A stretch of DNA of 64,000 nt from the NCBI GenBank assembly GCA_904395885.1, contig CAJFOF010000019.1, positions 1 to 64,000 on the forward strand. The letters run 5' to 3'. Of this stretch, positions 32,966 to 43,055 are shown in pieces (positions within the stretch are counted from its first letter, which is position 1; each line of letters starts with the position of its first letter). The position numbers and the translations under genes were made by a program. The notes under the pieces are model-generated. The model had not been told where the DNA came from. It did not search any database and saw nothing but the letters and a program-made list of their open reading frames with translations. The DNA comes from an uncultured Lachnospiraceae bacterium. GTDB taxonomy: Bacteria > Bacillota > Clostridia > Lachnospirales > Lachnospiraceae.

Positions 32966-35209
32966 TCATCGGATCCTGCTGCAACTTTCAGAAGGAGACA
33001 GGACAGTCCGGCCCTCCTGTTCAATTCCCTTTATTTCATACCGGAAGGATTCGTACTCTTCTTTGGGAACCGGGAGAAGCATGCCGCCATACATTAAAGC
33101 AGAACCGGAATAAATTTTTCCATTGACTTCATATCTCATATCTTTCTGAAGCCCTTTCAGCTTAACAATCAATGGGGCCGGATTTGCCTGAAGCCGGGTG
33201 ATCACGGCGCAGAAAAGGCCATTCTTCTTCTCCTTGTCGACAAACTGCCAGGCTGTAACCCTGTCGTTCCCGTAAGGACCGCAAAGCCGGTAATAGTCTC
33301 CCTCATGGATCAGTTCATCATACTTCTTATATTCTTCTATCTGGGAGCGAATGATATTTTTTTCTTCTTCCGTCATCTTCGTCAAATCCAGCTCGTAGCC
33401 AAAGCTCCCCGCCATCGCTACAGTTCCTCTGGTCTCCAGCGGAGTCAGCCGCCCCGTTTGATGGTTGGGGCAGGCAGAAACGTGGCTTCCTACGGCCCCG
33501 ATCGGATACCCAAAGGAGGTTCCATACTGTATTTTTAGACGTTCAATCGCATCCGTATCATCACTGCACCAGATTTGTGGGGTATAATACAACATCCCAC
33601 CGTCAAAACGGCCTCCTCCTCCGCTGCAGCCCTCAAACAAAATATAGGGGTATTTCGTTGTCAGCCTCTCTAACAGGTCATACAGCCCCAATACATACCT
33701 GTGGCAGATTTCTCCTTGGCGTTCCGGCGGAAGAGCCGCAGAAAAAATATTGCACATGCTTCGATTCATATCCCACTTAATGTACTCAATATTCGCTGAG
33801 TCCAAAACCTTGCTCATTGCTTCTTCAATATAAGCTCTGACATCTCTTCTTGTAAAATCCAGGACAAACTGAGCCCTTGCAATATTGCCTTTCCTTCCAG
33901 GCACCCGCATCATCCAGTCTGGATGCGCCTGGTAAAGCCTGCTGTTTTCGCAGATCATCTCCGGCTCGAACCATATTCCAAACTTTAATCCCAGCCTGTT
34001 GACTCCGTCCACCAGTTCTTTTAGCGTACAGCCCAATTTCGCCTCGTTTACCTGCCAGTCCCCCAGGCCGGAATCATCGGAGTCTCTCTCTCCAAACCAT
34101 CCGTCATCCATGACCAGCATCTCAATACCCACATCCTTCGCGTCTCTGGCGATCTGCAGCAATTTTTCTCCATCAAAATCAAAATAGGTAGCTTCCCAGT
34201 TATTGATCAGGATCGGGCGCCTTTTGTGCGCCCATTCTCCCCGCAGCAAATGGTTCCTGATCGCATCATGGTAATTCTTAGAGAGATTGGAAAAACCCTT
34301 TCGAGTATAGCTCATGACAGCTTCCGGCAAAACCAATTTCTCCCCTGGTTCTAATTGAAACGAGAACTGATCCGGATGGATTCCCATGACTGCCCTGGTC
34401 TGATGAATCTGATCTACCTCCACTTCTGCCAGAAAGCATCCGCTGTAGAGCAGCATCATGCCATAGCAGTCTCCCCGTTCTTCTGTGGCATGGCGGTCAC
34501 ACAGGATTATGAATGGGTTATGGTGATGGCTGGAAGTCCCCCGCACGCTCCCGACAGACTGCTTTCCATGGTGGAGCGGCGTTCTCTCCATCTGGCGTTC
34601 CATACAGTGGCGCCCGTAAAAATGGACAAAATCCAATTGATTGTGGTTAATATCCAAGCAAACTGACATTGCCTTTCGCACTTCTGTCCTATCCTTTGAG
34701 CCGTTGATTACCTTGCAGGCTCTGGTAATGATGTCTCCCTTTTCCAGGACGCCATAGTACAAGATGACCTGAATTCCTGTCACCGGATCTTTCAAGGTGA
34801 TTTCCAGACTGTCCCCATCGTCCTCCCCCCAAAACATAGCAGGAAGGCCGGGAAGCGTGTATTTGCCCGGATGGATTCTGTGAGAACAGTAACGCAGGTC
34901 GATCACATTGCTGCCATCTCCGTTGACCGTCTGGATGCTGTCTGCCCTGTAGTCTCCATTTCCGAAACAGGAATATTCCTGCGGAAAATAATCCAGGGAA
35001 AATGTCCTGTCATACCTTGCCTCATAAGGATTCCCTGAAAACCCCCTGTCTGCCCTTTGAATCAAATACGACAGATCTGAGCCGTCCTCCAGCCTCTCCC
35101 CATAATACAGGTGGAGAAGAAAGCCAAACTCCCCAGCTTTCATCTGATAAGTTGTATGCTCCGTCTGGAGGTTAAATACACCTGTCGTCTCATTGTAAAT
35201 AATCGCCAT
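32966..35209 (-). CDS. Alpha-galactosidase, GH36
   Basis: A 747-residue cytoplasmic GH36 enzyme that removes terminal alpha-galactose from raffinose-family sugars or melibiose. It shows the N-terminal beta-sandwich, then the catalytic barrel with LVMDDGWFGERD, FGIWFEPEMI, YIKWDMNR (nucleophile Asp) and WCSDDTDAIERL (acid/base Asp). There is no signal peptide. It follows the GH13 gene by 42 bases in the same direction, so both probably form one unit controlled by the AraC regulator nearby. Confidence 0.95.
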   Translation of the reverse strand: MAIIYNETTGVFNLQTEHTTYQMKAGEFGFLLHLYYGERLEDGSDLSYLIQRADRGFSGNPYEARYDRTFSLDYFPQEYSCFGNGDYRADSIQTVNGDGSNVIDLRYCSHRIHPGKYTLPGLPAMFWGEDDGDSLEITLKDPVTGIQVILYYGVLEKGDIITRACKVINGSKDRTEVRKAMSVCLDINHNQLDFVHFYGRHCMERQMERTPLHHGKQSVGSVRGTSSHHHNPFIILCDRHATEERGDCYGMMLLYSGCFLAEVEVDQIHQTRAVMGIHPDQFSFQLEPGEKLVLPEAVMSYTRKGFSNLSKNYHDAIRNHLLRGEWAHKRRPILINNWEATYFDFDGEKLLQIARDAKDVGIEMLVMDDGWFGERDSDDSGLGDWQVNEAKLGCTLKELVDGVNRLGLKFGIWFEPEMICENSRLYQAHPDWMMRVPGRKGNIARAQFVLDFTRRDVRAYIEEAMSKVLDSANIEYIKWDMNRSMCNIFSAALPPERQGEICHRYVLGLYDLLERLTTKYPYILFEGCSGGGGRFDGGMLYYTPQIWCSDDTDAIERLKIQYGTSFGYPIGAVGSHVSACPNHQTGRLTPLETRGTVAMAGSFGYELDLTKMTEEEKNIIRSQIEEYKKYDELIHEGDYYRLCGPYGNDRVTAWQFVDKEKKNGLFCAVITRLQANPAPLIVKLKGLQKDMRYEVNGKIYSGSALMYGGMLLPVPKEEYESFRYEIKGIEQEGRTVLSPSESCSRIR

Positions 35210-35251
35210 AGCTGTATCTCCTGTCTCGTGATGATATCTGTATCTATTCTT

Positions 35252-37057
35252 CTACGCTAACCACAAAACCTCATAAGGCCCCAACAGTATCTGATTATTC
35301 CAGGTTTTCACTCTTCTCCCAGAAAGCAGATCTTCCATCTCCCCCGGAAGCCCGAACCAATCAAAGTACTTTGTATCCGCCCATTGCTCCCGCTCTGAAA
35401 AGTTGGCCAAAACCATCAGCTTGTCTCCTTTATGGAAGCCAAAGACTGCAGGGTTTCCCATCTCGACCGGAACCGATTTCAAAGCAGAAGAAAATACGCT
35501 GTTTCCTTTGCGAATGTCAAGCATCCTCCGGATTTCCGTAAAAATCTGTCCGGGAATCGTCCTGACATCCTCTCTCTCTGCCGCGGCCTCCCAATTCATC
35601 TTTCCCCTGTGAAGCCACCTAGAATCGTGAGCGATAGCCGGATCCTTTTTATATTCCCAGTCATTAAGCTGTCCAATCTCATCTCCGCTGTACAGCAGAG
35701 GAATTCCCGTATAAGAAATCACAATGCTGTTGAGCAGCAAAATCCGTTTGACTGCCTGTTCTATTTTGTATCTGTGTTTCTCGTTGACCGCCTGTTCCAG
35801 CCCGCACATGGATGCCATAGTCCCGCTGTTTCTGGCGTCAAGCGTTACTGGATTAAATTCGTACAATTCCCCGATCGAAAAGCTGCCGGGAAATTTCCCT
35901 TCCATAAATCGAATGATAAACTGTTTATGTTTCTCGGGATCCAGCCCCAATTCCCGGATAATATTTTCTTCAAATCCCCACCCAATATCATCGTGGCATC
36001 TGGCATAGTTAATCCATACGCCGTCATCCGGCACGCCGTAATCAATAGAAAGAGACCTCTCCATCAGACGGACGTCACGAGTGGCCAAACTATTCCAAAG
36101 CAAAACCATCATGGAAGCATTATACATGACATTGCACTCTTTTTCATCCGAAGTTCCAAAATATTTCACAATTTCATGAGGTTCCACGATCGCCTCCCCC
36201 AGAAAGACGACTGACGGGCACACCTCATCAGCTATCATCCGCATCATCTTCAAGAGTGTGTGAACCTGAGGCAGATTCATGGATGTTGTCCCCAGTTCTT
36301 TCCACATGTACGGGATGGCATCCAGGCGAAAAATATCAATCCCTTTATTTGCCAAGGTTAAAAGGACTTCTATAATCTTATTGAACACCTGAGGATTTTT
36401 ATAGTTTAAATCCCATTGGAATTCATAAAACCGAGTCATAACATATTTGTGGATATCCTCATAATATGTAAAATTCCCCGGAGCCACTTCCGGGAAAATC
36501 TGTGTCAGAGTTTTCTCATACTGATCCGGTATCTCTCTGCTGTCAAACATAAAATACATGTCATTGTAATCCGGATCTCCGGCCAGACATTTTTTTGCCC
36601 ATATATGCTCCTTAGCTGTGTGATTCAGGACAAAGTCGATGCAAGTGCGGATCCCCTTCTTTTTTAGCTGCTTAATCACACGCTCAAATTGCTTCATCGT
36701 ACCCAGGCGGCTGTCAACAGAGAGATAATCCGAGACAGCGTAGCCGCCGTCATTGTTCCCTTCCCGGGATTTCAGCAGCGGCATAAAATGCACATAGGTA
36801 ATTCCCAAATCTGCCAGATACTCTATCTTTGTCTCAAAATTTTTCAAATTATCGCTGAACTTATCAATGTACAGCATGATTCCTGCCATTTTTTCAGAAA
36901 GATACCAACCGCTTCCTTTCTGATCCTCTTTTCTTAGCTCTGCGCTTCGCTCCTGCTTTGCCTTTTCGATGATTTCCACCAGTTGATTCCAGCGATAATT
37001 TGAAATATCCCCATCGCCGTACAATTCTATGTAATAGTCTCTCAATGTCTTCGTCAT
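35252..37057 (-). CDS. GH13 family glycoside hydrolase/glucosyltransferase, amylosucrase-like
   Basis: A 601-residue cytoplasmic GH13 protein. Conserved regions: DFVLNHT, GIDIFRLDAIPYMWK (nucleophile Asp), VFLGEAIVEP (acid/base Glu) and YARCHDDIGWGF (third Asp). The HDDIGW block, NNDGGYAVSDYLSVDSRLGT and FQWDLNYKNP are typical of the amylosucrase subfamily (GH13_4), which acts on sucrose. Beside an alpha-galactosidase this fits removal of galactose from raffinose followed by use of sucrose. It may hydrolyse sucrose or transfer glucose; sequence alone does not decide. Confidence 0.88.
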   Translation of the reverse strand: MTKTLRDYYIELYGDGDISNYRWNQLVEIIEKAKQERSAELRKEDQKGSGWYLSEKMAGIMLYIDKFSDNLKNFETKIEYLADLGITYVHFMPLLKSREGNNDGGYAVSDYLSVDSRLGTMKQFERVIKQLKKKGIRTCIDFVLNHTAKEHIWAKKCLAGDPDYNDMYFMFDSREIPDQYEKTLTQIFPEVAPGNFTYYEDIHKYVMTRFYEFQWDLNYKNPQVFNKIIEVLLTLANKGIDIFRLDAIPYMWKELGTTSMNLPQVHTLLKMMRMIADEVCPSVVFLGEAIVEPHEIVKYFGTSDEKECNVMYNASMMVLLWNSLATRDVRLMERSLSIDYGVPDDGVWINYARCHDDIGWGFEENIIRELGLDPEKHKQFIIRFMEGKFPGSFSIGELYEFNPVTLDARNSGTMASMCGLEQAVNEKHRYKIEQAVKRILLLNSIVISYTGIPLLYSGDEIGQLNDWEYKKDPAIAHDSRWLHRGKMNWEAAAEREDVRTIPGQIFTEIRRMLDIRKGNSVFSSALKSVPVEMGNPAVFGFHKGDKLMVLANFSEREQWADTKYFDWFGLPGEMEDLLSGRRVKTWNNQILLGPYEVLWLA

Positions 37058-37117
37058 AGTTATTATCCCTGCTCCTCCTCATATAAATCGAAATAATGTC
37101 TCATCCTGCAATTTTAA

Positions 37118-37146
37118 TTGAAATCGCCCTAAAAACAGTTTATAAT
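37118..37146 (+). promoter_or_regulatory. SigA-type promoter of the yesL-araC unit, with cre-like overlap
   Basis: TTGAAA (37118-37123), 17 bases, TATAAT (37141-37146). The segment ATTGAAATCGCCCTAA over the -35 resembles a catabolite-response element, with two mismatches. Confidence 0.7.
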
Positions 37147-37178
37147 CATAATATCTTATAAGGTTAGGGGGATTTTTA

Positions 37179-37850
37179 ATGAACTTTCTCAGCAACGACA
37201 GCTTTCTTGGCCGTATTCTGGACAAGGTCTGCACGCTTGTGCTGCTTAATCTTTGTTTTATGGTCTGCTGCCTTCCAGTCATTACCGCTGGAGCAGCTCT
37301 CACTGCGCTTTATTACTCTGTACTAAAAATGCATAAAGATAAAGAAGTTTCTGCTGTCCAGCTTTTTTTCAGGAGCTTCCGGCAGAATTGGAAGCAGGCT
37401 ACCGCTGGCTGGATTCTGATCCTTTTTCTTCTCCTTGCCTCCTGGATGGAGCATCTTTTTTTCCCGGACGGTTCGCCGATTGCCATGGTCTTTTCTATCA
37501 GCATTTTAGCTTTGCTGTTTCTTGCCCTTCTCCTCTTCCTCTATCTTTTTCCGGTGATGGCGGCGTTTGACAACAATCTGAAAACCCTGATCTGCCATTC
37601 ATTTTATTTTGCATTCCGCAAAATTGGCTATTTTGTAGCCATTCTTTGCATTTCCTGCATTCCTATGTACTTCACGCTGGTAGATGCACAGATGTTTCCT
37701 ATTTATCTCCTTATATGGCTCCTATGCGGTTTTTCTCTATCAGCCTGGGCGAATGCCTGGTTCTTTTACCGCCTGTTCCGTCCTTATCTGGGAATCAGTA
37801 CAGATGATTCTTCCAAATCTGATGCTACACCAGATTCCTATGTTTTCTAA
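37179..37850 (+). CDS. YesL family membrane protein (DUF624)
   Basis: A 223-residue membrane protein with about five transmembrane segments. It begins NFLSNDSFLGRILDKVCTLVLLNLCFMVCCLPVITAGAALTAL, the conserved YesL opening. YesL proteins accompany CUT1 sugar importers in Firmicutes, without a defined biochemical function; a role in transporter assembly or regulation is a guess. It is followed by the AraC gene on the same strand. Confidence 0.9.
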   Translation: MNFLSNDSFLGRILDKVCTLVLLNLCFMVCCLPVITAGAALTALYYSVLKMHKDKEVSAVQLFFRSFRQNWKQATAGWILILFLLLASWMEHLFFPDGSPIAMVFSISILALLFLALLLFLYLFPVMAAFDNNLKTLICHSFYFAFRKIGYFVAILCISCIPMYFTLVDAQMFPIYLLIWLLCGFSLSAWANAWFFYRLFRPYLGISTDDSSKSDATPDSYVF

Positions 37851-37928
37851 ATGTTTTGGCCGCTCTAAGTTATGATGCTGCTAAACGGCATATCCTTTTA
37901 CTAAAATACATAAGATAAGGAGACAAAT

Positions 37929-38831
37929 ATGGAAGAAAATCGCATTCCCGCTCTTGTTATATCCCCGAAAAAGACTGGATATTTTATCACAGCAACTTAC
38001 CGTGTCCTGGATTATGTCAATCGCCAAACACAGGATCTGATTCTCACCTGCTGCGGGCGGGAACATTTTGTAAATGTCAAGCGCTTTGGCCCCGAAGCCC
38101 GCCCCGGATATCATGTCCACTTTATTCTATCCGGGCAGGGATATCTCCAAATCGAAGGCAACCCGCCTATCCCGCTGTCCAGAGGGCAAATCTTTGCCGT
38201 TCGCCCCGGAGTGATCACTTCTTACTGGCCTGACGCTGAAAATCCCTGGGAATACACCTGGGTGACGTTTGAGGGGGACAAAGCAGCCTCATACATGGAT
38301 AAAGCAGGGATGCCCGACGGCGTTTATGTTCGTGACTCCATTCTCCACCCTGAAGAGTACTCTGCATTGATAGAAGAGATTCTGGCCGTTCCAGAACTGA
38401 CCTTTGCGAATGAATTGAAGCGAACAGGCCTTCTGTTCTCCATCATTTCGCTCCTGATCAGCTCTTATGTCAGCCGTTCTTATGGCCAGTCCAACCATTA
38501 TGACTATTCTCCGAAAGTCTATGTCGCCCACGCCCTGGACTACATTCATCACAATTATTCCCGGCTGACCATCAACGACCTGGCCCGTGAGATCGGAATC
38601 AACCGCTCCTACCTTACTTCTATCTTTAAAAAGGTGATCGGCCTCTCGCCCCAGGAATATTTGGTCCAATACCGCTTAGATGAGGGAGCGAAACGTCTGG
38701 TAAACACCTCTACGCCAATCAAAGATATCGCGCAGGAAATAGGTTATGATAATCCGCTTACATTTTCAAAAATATTTAAATCCCGCTTTGGCTGTAGCCC
38801 ACAGAGTTACCGCCGACAGCACAGTCAATAG
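37929..38831 (+). CDS. AraC family transcriptional regulator of the galactoside locus
   Basis: A 300-residue regulator. The N-terminal cupin-like AraC ligand domain (PGYHVHFILSGQGYLQIEG, about residues 50-130) precedes two helix-turn-helix motifs (LTINDLAREIGINRSYLTSIFKKVIG and IKDIAQEIGYDNPLTFSKIFKSRFG). This layout matches MsmR/RafR activators of raffinose-type operons. It is flanked by the hydrolase unit and the importer unit, both on the opposite strand. Confidence 0.93.
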   Translation: MEENRIPALVISPKKTGYFITATYRVLDYVNRQTQDLILTCCGREHFVNVKRFGPEARPGYHVHFILSGQGYLQIEGNPPIPLSRGQIFAVRPGVITSYWPDAENPWEYTWVTFEGDKAASYMDKAGMPDGVYVRDSILHPEEYSALIEEILAVPELTFANELKRTGLLFSIISLLISSYVSRSYGQSNHYDYSPKVYVAHALDYIHHNYSRLTINDLAREIGINRSYLTSIFKKVIGLSPQEYLVQYRLDEGAKRLVNTSTPIKDIAQEIGYDNPLTFSKIFKSRFGCSPQSYRRQHSQ

Positions 38832-38837
38832 CCTAAA

Positions 38838-38874
38838 TGAAGTCCGGTAGTGCAAACAGCACGCCCGGACTTCA
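38838..38874. terminator. Bidirectional hairpin between araC and the importer operon
   Basis: ATGAAGTCCGG and CCGGACTTCAT with an inner GTGC/GCAC pairing. Only short T-tracts flank it on either side. Confidence 0.55.
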
Positions 38875-38903
38875 TTAACCTAAAAGCTGCTTTCCAGTCA
38901 ATA

Positions 38904-39728
38904 TTACAGCTTTCCGCCGGAGGTAGCAATGCCCTCAATAAACTGCTTCTGGAAAATCAAATATAAAATAATCATTGGAATACACGCCAGCAGAGATGCC
39001 GCCATCAACTGAGGATAGTTGTTGCTGTATTGTCCCTGCATTTTAGCCAAAGCCGCAGACAGAGGCATAACGGTTCTGTTACAGATCAAAGGCCACATCA
39101 GGTCTTTGTAGGCAAACACAGCAGTAAAAATTCCCAGAGCGACCATTCCCGAGCGGGTAAGCGGAGCCATTATATAGAGGAATGTCTGTCCGATATTGCA
39201 TCCGTCCAGCCGGGCCGCTTCTTCCAGATCTTTCGGCAGTCCCATATAAGACTGTCTCAGCAGGAATGTTCCGAAAGCTGTCACCAATCCCGGAAAGATC
39301 AGCGCAAATATCGTGTCCATCGCTCCCAAAGAGCTTATCATTAAATATTGCGGGATGATAAAAATTTGCCCTGGCACCATCATCTGGAACATAACAAGAG
39401 AAAACATTAAATTTCTTCCTGGAAATTTCAGCCTTGCAAATGCGTAGCCCGCCATGGTCGCTGTCAGTACAGCGCAGATTACGCGGCCGGCAATCAGCAG
39501 GATCGTATTTAAGTAAAGCTGCGGAAAATTCATGTTATTGATGACTTCCACAAAGCTGTCCGTTCTCCAGACCTTCGGGAAAATTACAAAGGGATCTACG
39601 CTTGTGGATTCCGTTACTGTTTTAAATGCGGTCAACGCCATCCATGCAAAGGGTACCAGCATTGTAATGCTAACTGCAATCAAAATCGCATGGATCAATA
39701 CGTTGATCATCTTTTCTTTGCGTTCCAT
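38904..39728 (-). CDS. CUT1 sugar ABC permease, MalG/RafG-like
   Basis: A 274-residue permease with about six transmembrane segments and the EAA loop LPKDLEEAARLDGCNIGQTFLYIMAPLTR. The start is the ATG at 39728 behind AGGGGG; a longer frame overlaps the upstream permease. It is the last gene of the importer operon for the alpha-galactoside locus. Confidence 0.92.
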   Translation of the reverse strand: MERKEKMINVLIHAILIAVSITMLVPFAWMALTAFKTVTESTSVDPFVIFPKVWRTDSFVEVINNMNFPQLYLNTILLIAGRVICAVLTATMAGYAFARLKFPGRNLMFSLVMFQMMVPGQIFIIPQYLMISSLGAMDTIFALIFPGLVTAFGTFLLRQSYMGLPKDLEEAARLDGCNIGQTFLYIMAPLTRSGMVALGIFTAVFAYKDLMWPLICNRTVMPLSAALAKMQGQYSNNYPQLMAASLLACIPMIILYLIFQKQFIEGIATSGGKL

Positions 39729-39742
39729 ATTTCTTCCCCCTT

Positions 39743-40669
39743 TTAGTTGTAATAAACCCACTTTTTCTGAGCATACATCTGGAATACCGTGATGATCATA
39801 ATGATGACCAGCAGCAATACCACGATAGAAGAGCCCAGCCCTCTGTTATTATTAATAAAAGAATAATCATAGAACAGGTACACTAACGACTGAGTTTTTG
39901 ACAAAGCAGGATTGTTCTTATCCATAACCATAAAAATCAGATCAAATACCTGCAGAGCACTGATCACCCTCGTTACTGTAACAAAAAATATCGTAGGGGA
40001 CAGAAGCGGTACGGTAATATGGAAAAACTGATAAATGCCGTTTGCTCCGTCAATGCTGGAAGCCTCGTAATAATCCCTGGGGATCTCCTGAAGCCCGGAC
40101 AGGAACAAAACCATATTGTAGCCGATAATAGACCAGATGCCGATCACTGCGATAGAAAATACAGCGATCTTTGGATCCGAAATCCAATTGATCTCAGTGC
40201 CAAAAAGATTGTTTAACAGGCCGAACTCTGAGTTAAAAAGCCAGCGCCATACCATTGCCACCGCGGCCGGGGCAGCTACCATGGGCAGGAAAAAGATTGT
40301 CCGGTATGCCGCTCTCCCTTTCATCTTGCGGTTCAAAAGAACTGCCAAAAGGAGCGCGATCACAAGGGAAAACGGTACCTCTACGATTGCGTATTTAAAT
40401 GTATTGAGAAGAGACTGCCATACTTCTCCATCGGTCAGGATCCTCTTGTAATTTTCCAGCCCGATAAATACGTTTCCTCGTCCAAAATCTCCAGTCTTAA
40501 AAAAGCTCTCATAGATTGTCTTAAAAATCGGATATATATTCAATATAATCAATCCGATCATAGTGGGCAGGATAAAAAGCCATCCCCAGATACATTCGTT
40601 CTTTTCTCTCGGCGTCATTTTAAACCTTTTGCCTGTTTTCTTCGCCGTTGTTGTTCCTGTTTTGGCCAC
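39743..40669 (-). CDS. CUT1 sugar ABC permease, MalF/RafF-like
   Basis: A 308-residue permease with about six transmembrane segments. It has the EAA loop IPRDYYEASSIDGANGIYQFFHITVPLLSPT and starts at GTG 40669 behind AAGGAG. With its partner it forms the importer channel; the ATPase is not in this operon, so a shared MsmX-type ATPase elsewhere is expected. Confidence 0.92.
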   Translation of the reverse strand: MAKTGTTTAKKTGKRFKMTPREKNECIWGWLFILPTMIGLIILNIYPIFKTIYESFFKTGDFGRGNVFIGLENYKRILTDGEVWQSLLNTFKYAIVEVPFSLVIALLLAVLLNRKMKGRAAYRTIFFLPMVAAPAAVAMVWRWLFNSEFGLLNNLFGTEINWISDPKIAVFSIAVIGIWSIIGYNMVLFLSGLQEIPRDYYEASSIDGANGIYQFFHITVPLLSPTIFFVTVTRVISALQVFDLIFMVMDKNNPALSKTQSLVYLFYDYSFINNNRGLGSSIVVLLLVIIMIITVFQMYAQKKWVYYN

Positions 40670-40729
40670 GAATTCTCACTCCTTTTATAAAGTACAGGAG
40701 CTGCCTGGAGGCAACTCCCGGTTCAAAAC

Positions 40730-42034
40730 TTACTGAGCTTCTTCTGCAAGGCATTGGTTCATGTCTTCAGCCGCCTTCTTGCATGCATCTTCCATTGACA
40801 CATTCCCGTTCCATGCCTCTTTCAAATCCTCCACTACCATGTTCCACCAGGTCAGTGTGGCGCGGGTACTTGGACGGAATACCAGATCTCCGTTCAGCAT
40901 ATCCAGGTAAGGCTGGAGGTTAAAGAGATCCGTATTGTTCTTCCACTCATCCGATACGCCCTGGTATGCAGCCATGGTAACACCCAACTGAGCCTGTTTT
41001 AGCTGCATGTCCTTTGTGCCGAACCACTCAAGCAGCTTCCACGCGCCCTCAGGATTGTCCGTATTGGCGTTGGCTGCCCATCCCAGTCCATTGTACAGGC
41101 AAACCCGCTTGCCGGTCTCTGGATCCTTTGGAAGAACCGCTACATCACAGTTGGCAGCAATATACTCGTTTTCCTTAAATGCCGGAACCATCCAGGAACC
41201 CTGAGTCAGCATAGCGATCTGGCCCGATCCGAGAAGAACGTCCGTTCCCGTCTCAGCCATCACCGTCGCCGGGGGCATCACTGTCTTGATCATTTTATCT
41301 ACAAAATTCATTGCCTTGATCGTATTGGGATCATCCATACCAGAACTCTTCTTGTCCTCAGAAAGTACGTATCCGCCCATGGTATAGATAATATTCATAT
41401 ATCCGTCCTGCTCATTGCTGGGGTTCATAGCTGTTCCATACTGGCTTCCGTCTTCTTTCGTCAGCTTCACCGCAGCGTCATAGAAATCATCCCAGGTCCA
41501 GTCTTCATTCGGATATTCCAAGCCAGCCTCGTCAAACATCGTCTTGTTGTACCACAGGGCAATCGTATCAATATCTTTCGGAATCGCATATACTTTTCCA
41601 TCATACTGATAAAGCTGTTTAATGTCTTCCGGGAATTTATCCATCTCTAATTTATCGCTGGCTGCAATGCGGTCTGTCAAATCCATCAAAATTCCATTCG
41701 ACATGTACTTCTGCACTTCGTTGGAATGCATCCAGAATACATCCGGCATATCTCCGCCAGATGCGCCTGCCTCCAAAAGAGTCCAATACTGATCCCACGT
41801 AATAACCTGGACTTCAGCTTCAATCCCTGTAGCCGCTGTAAAATCAGCGACAATCTGATCTAACCCTGCTTTCTGTCCATTGTCCCAGATTGCCACTGTC
41901 AGTTTCCCGCCTGCGTCTCCTCCGGAAGAAGCGCCGCCGCCCTCCCCTGAAGTGCTGCCGCCGCAGGCTGCCAGGGAAACGGCTGTAACCGCTGCCATCG
42001 CCAAAGCCGTCAGTTTCTTTGTTCTCTTTTTCAT
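40730..42034 (-). CDS. CUT1 sugar-binding lipoprotein
   Basis: A 434-residue solute-binding protein. The signal peptide and lipobox (VSLAACGG) are followed by a family 1 binding fold: KLTVAIWDNGQKAGLDQIVADF, VQVITWDQYWTLLEAGASGGDMPDVFWMHSNEVQ. Context points to alpha-galactosides such as raffinose or melibiose. Confidence 0.92.
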   Translation of the reverse strand: MKKRTKKLTALAMAAVTAVSLAACGGSTSGEGGGASSGGDAGGKLTVAIWDNGQKAGLDQIVADFTAATGIEAEVQVITWDQYWTLLEAGASGGDMPDVFWMHSNEVQKYMSNGILMDLTDRIAASDKLEMDKFPEDIKQLYQYDGKVYAIPKDIDTIALWYNKTMFDEAGLEYPNEDWTWDDFYDAAVKLTKEDGSQYGTAMNPSNEQDGYMNIIYTMGGYVLSEDKKSSGMDDPNTIKAMNFVDKMIKTVMPPATVMAETGTDVLLGSGQIAMLTQGSWMVPAFKENEYIAANCDVAVLPKDPETGKRVCLYNGLGWAANANTDNPEGAWKLLEWFGTKDMQLKQAQLGVTMAAYQGVSDEWKNNTDLFNLQPYLDMLNGDLVFRPSTRATLTWWNMVVEDLKEAWNGNVSMEDACKKAAEDMNQCLAEEAQ

Positions 42035-42080
42035 AAAATACCTCCGCCTTTTGTTTTATTTGCACGTTTTTCTAAAAATA

Positions 42081-42109
42081 ATTATATGTTTTTTAGGCAT
42101 TAGGGTACA
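42081..42109 (-). promoter_or_regulatory. Probable promoter of the galactoside importer operon
   Basis: On the minus strand a perfect TATAAT with a poor -35 (TGTACC) at 17-base spacing, as expected for an activator-dependent promoter. Confidence 0.5.
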
Positions 42110-42204
42110 TGGGATGATGTTGCGGTTATATAGACTCATGTGAGATATATGCATTTTATACAATCATTTTTCTTTCTTTCGTCTCTTTTTCCCCAGTTTA
42201 CCAG

Positions 42205-42246
42205 AAAAAGCCGCTGGCTGGCATCATCTGCCTTCCAGCGGCTTTC
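42205..42246 (-). terminator. Terminator of the gap-pgk-tpiA cluster
   Basis: AAAGCCGCTGG and CCAGCGGCTTT form the stem; on the minus strand it runs into TTTTTC. Confidence 0.88.
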
Positions 42247-42277
42247 CAAATTTAAACTATATCAGGCTTTCCTGTCC

Positions 42278-43027
42278 TTATTTATTGTAGCACACAATTT
42301 TTCCGAAATCCGGTTTTAAAGAAGCTCCCCCTACCAGGCCGCCGTCAATATCCGGCTGAGCAAACAATTCGGCTGCATTTCCTGCGTTCACAGAACCGCC
42401 GTACTGGATGCGGATCGCATCTGCAGTAGCTTCGTCGTAAATCTCGCCGATACATGCCCGGATCGCAGCGCACACTTCTTCCGCCTGCTCAGTAGTCGCG
42501 GTCTTACCAGTTCCGATCGCCCAGATTGGCTCATAGGCAATCACTGTGGTCTTTGCCTGATCAGCCGTTACGTTTAAGAACGCTATCTTAATCTGCTGGC
42601 GAATCCAGTCAATCGTAATCCCCTGCTCTCTTTGAGTCAAGCTTTCGCCGCAGCAGATGATGGGAGTAATTCCGTGTTCCAGAGCTTTTAAAACCTTCTT
42701 GTTGACCGTTTCATCGGTCTCTGCGAAGTACTCTCTTCTTTCGGAATGGCCGATCACTACGTACTTAACACCTGCGTCTTCCAGCATCTTGGGAGAAATT
42801 TCTCCGGTGTAGGCACCGCTCTCCTCAAAGTACATATTTTCAGCACCGATATGGATATTCGTTCCCTTGGCAGCTTCCATAGCAGGGATAATATCAATAG
42901 CCGGAACGCAGAAGACAACATCCACGTCTTCGTTGTTTACCAGAGGTTTCAGAGTATTCACCAGATTCACTGCCTCGGTAGGTGTCATGTTCATTTTCCA
43001 GTTCCCGGCAATAATTTTCTTTCTCAT
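42278..43027 (-). CDS. tpiA: Triosephosphate isomerase
   Basis: A 249-residue TIM-barrel enzyme interconverting DHAP and glyceraldehyde 3-phosphate. It has NWKMNM (catalytic Lys), VIGHSERR (catalytic His) and [11 protein letters not shown] (catalytic Glu and loop 6). It is downstream of pgk by 28 bases. Confidence 0.97.
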   Translation of the reverse strand: MRKKIIAGNWKMNMTPTEAVNLVNTLKPLVNNEDVDVVFCVPAIDIIPAMEAAKGTNIHIGAENMYFEESGAYTGEISPKMLEDAGVKYVVIGHSERREYFAETDETVNKKVLKALEHGITPIICCGESLTQREQGITIDWIRQQIKIAFLNVTADQAKTTVIAYEPIWAIGTGKTATTEQAEEVCAAIRACIGEIYDEATADAIRIQYGGSVNAGNAAELFAQPDIDGGLVGGASLKPDFGKIVCYNK

Positions 43028-43055
43028 AACGTTAGCCCTCTTATCTTCCTATGGA

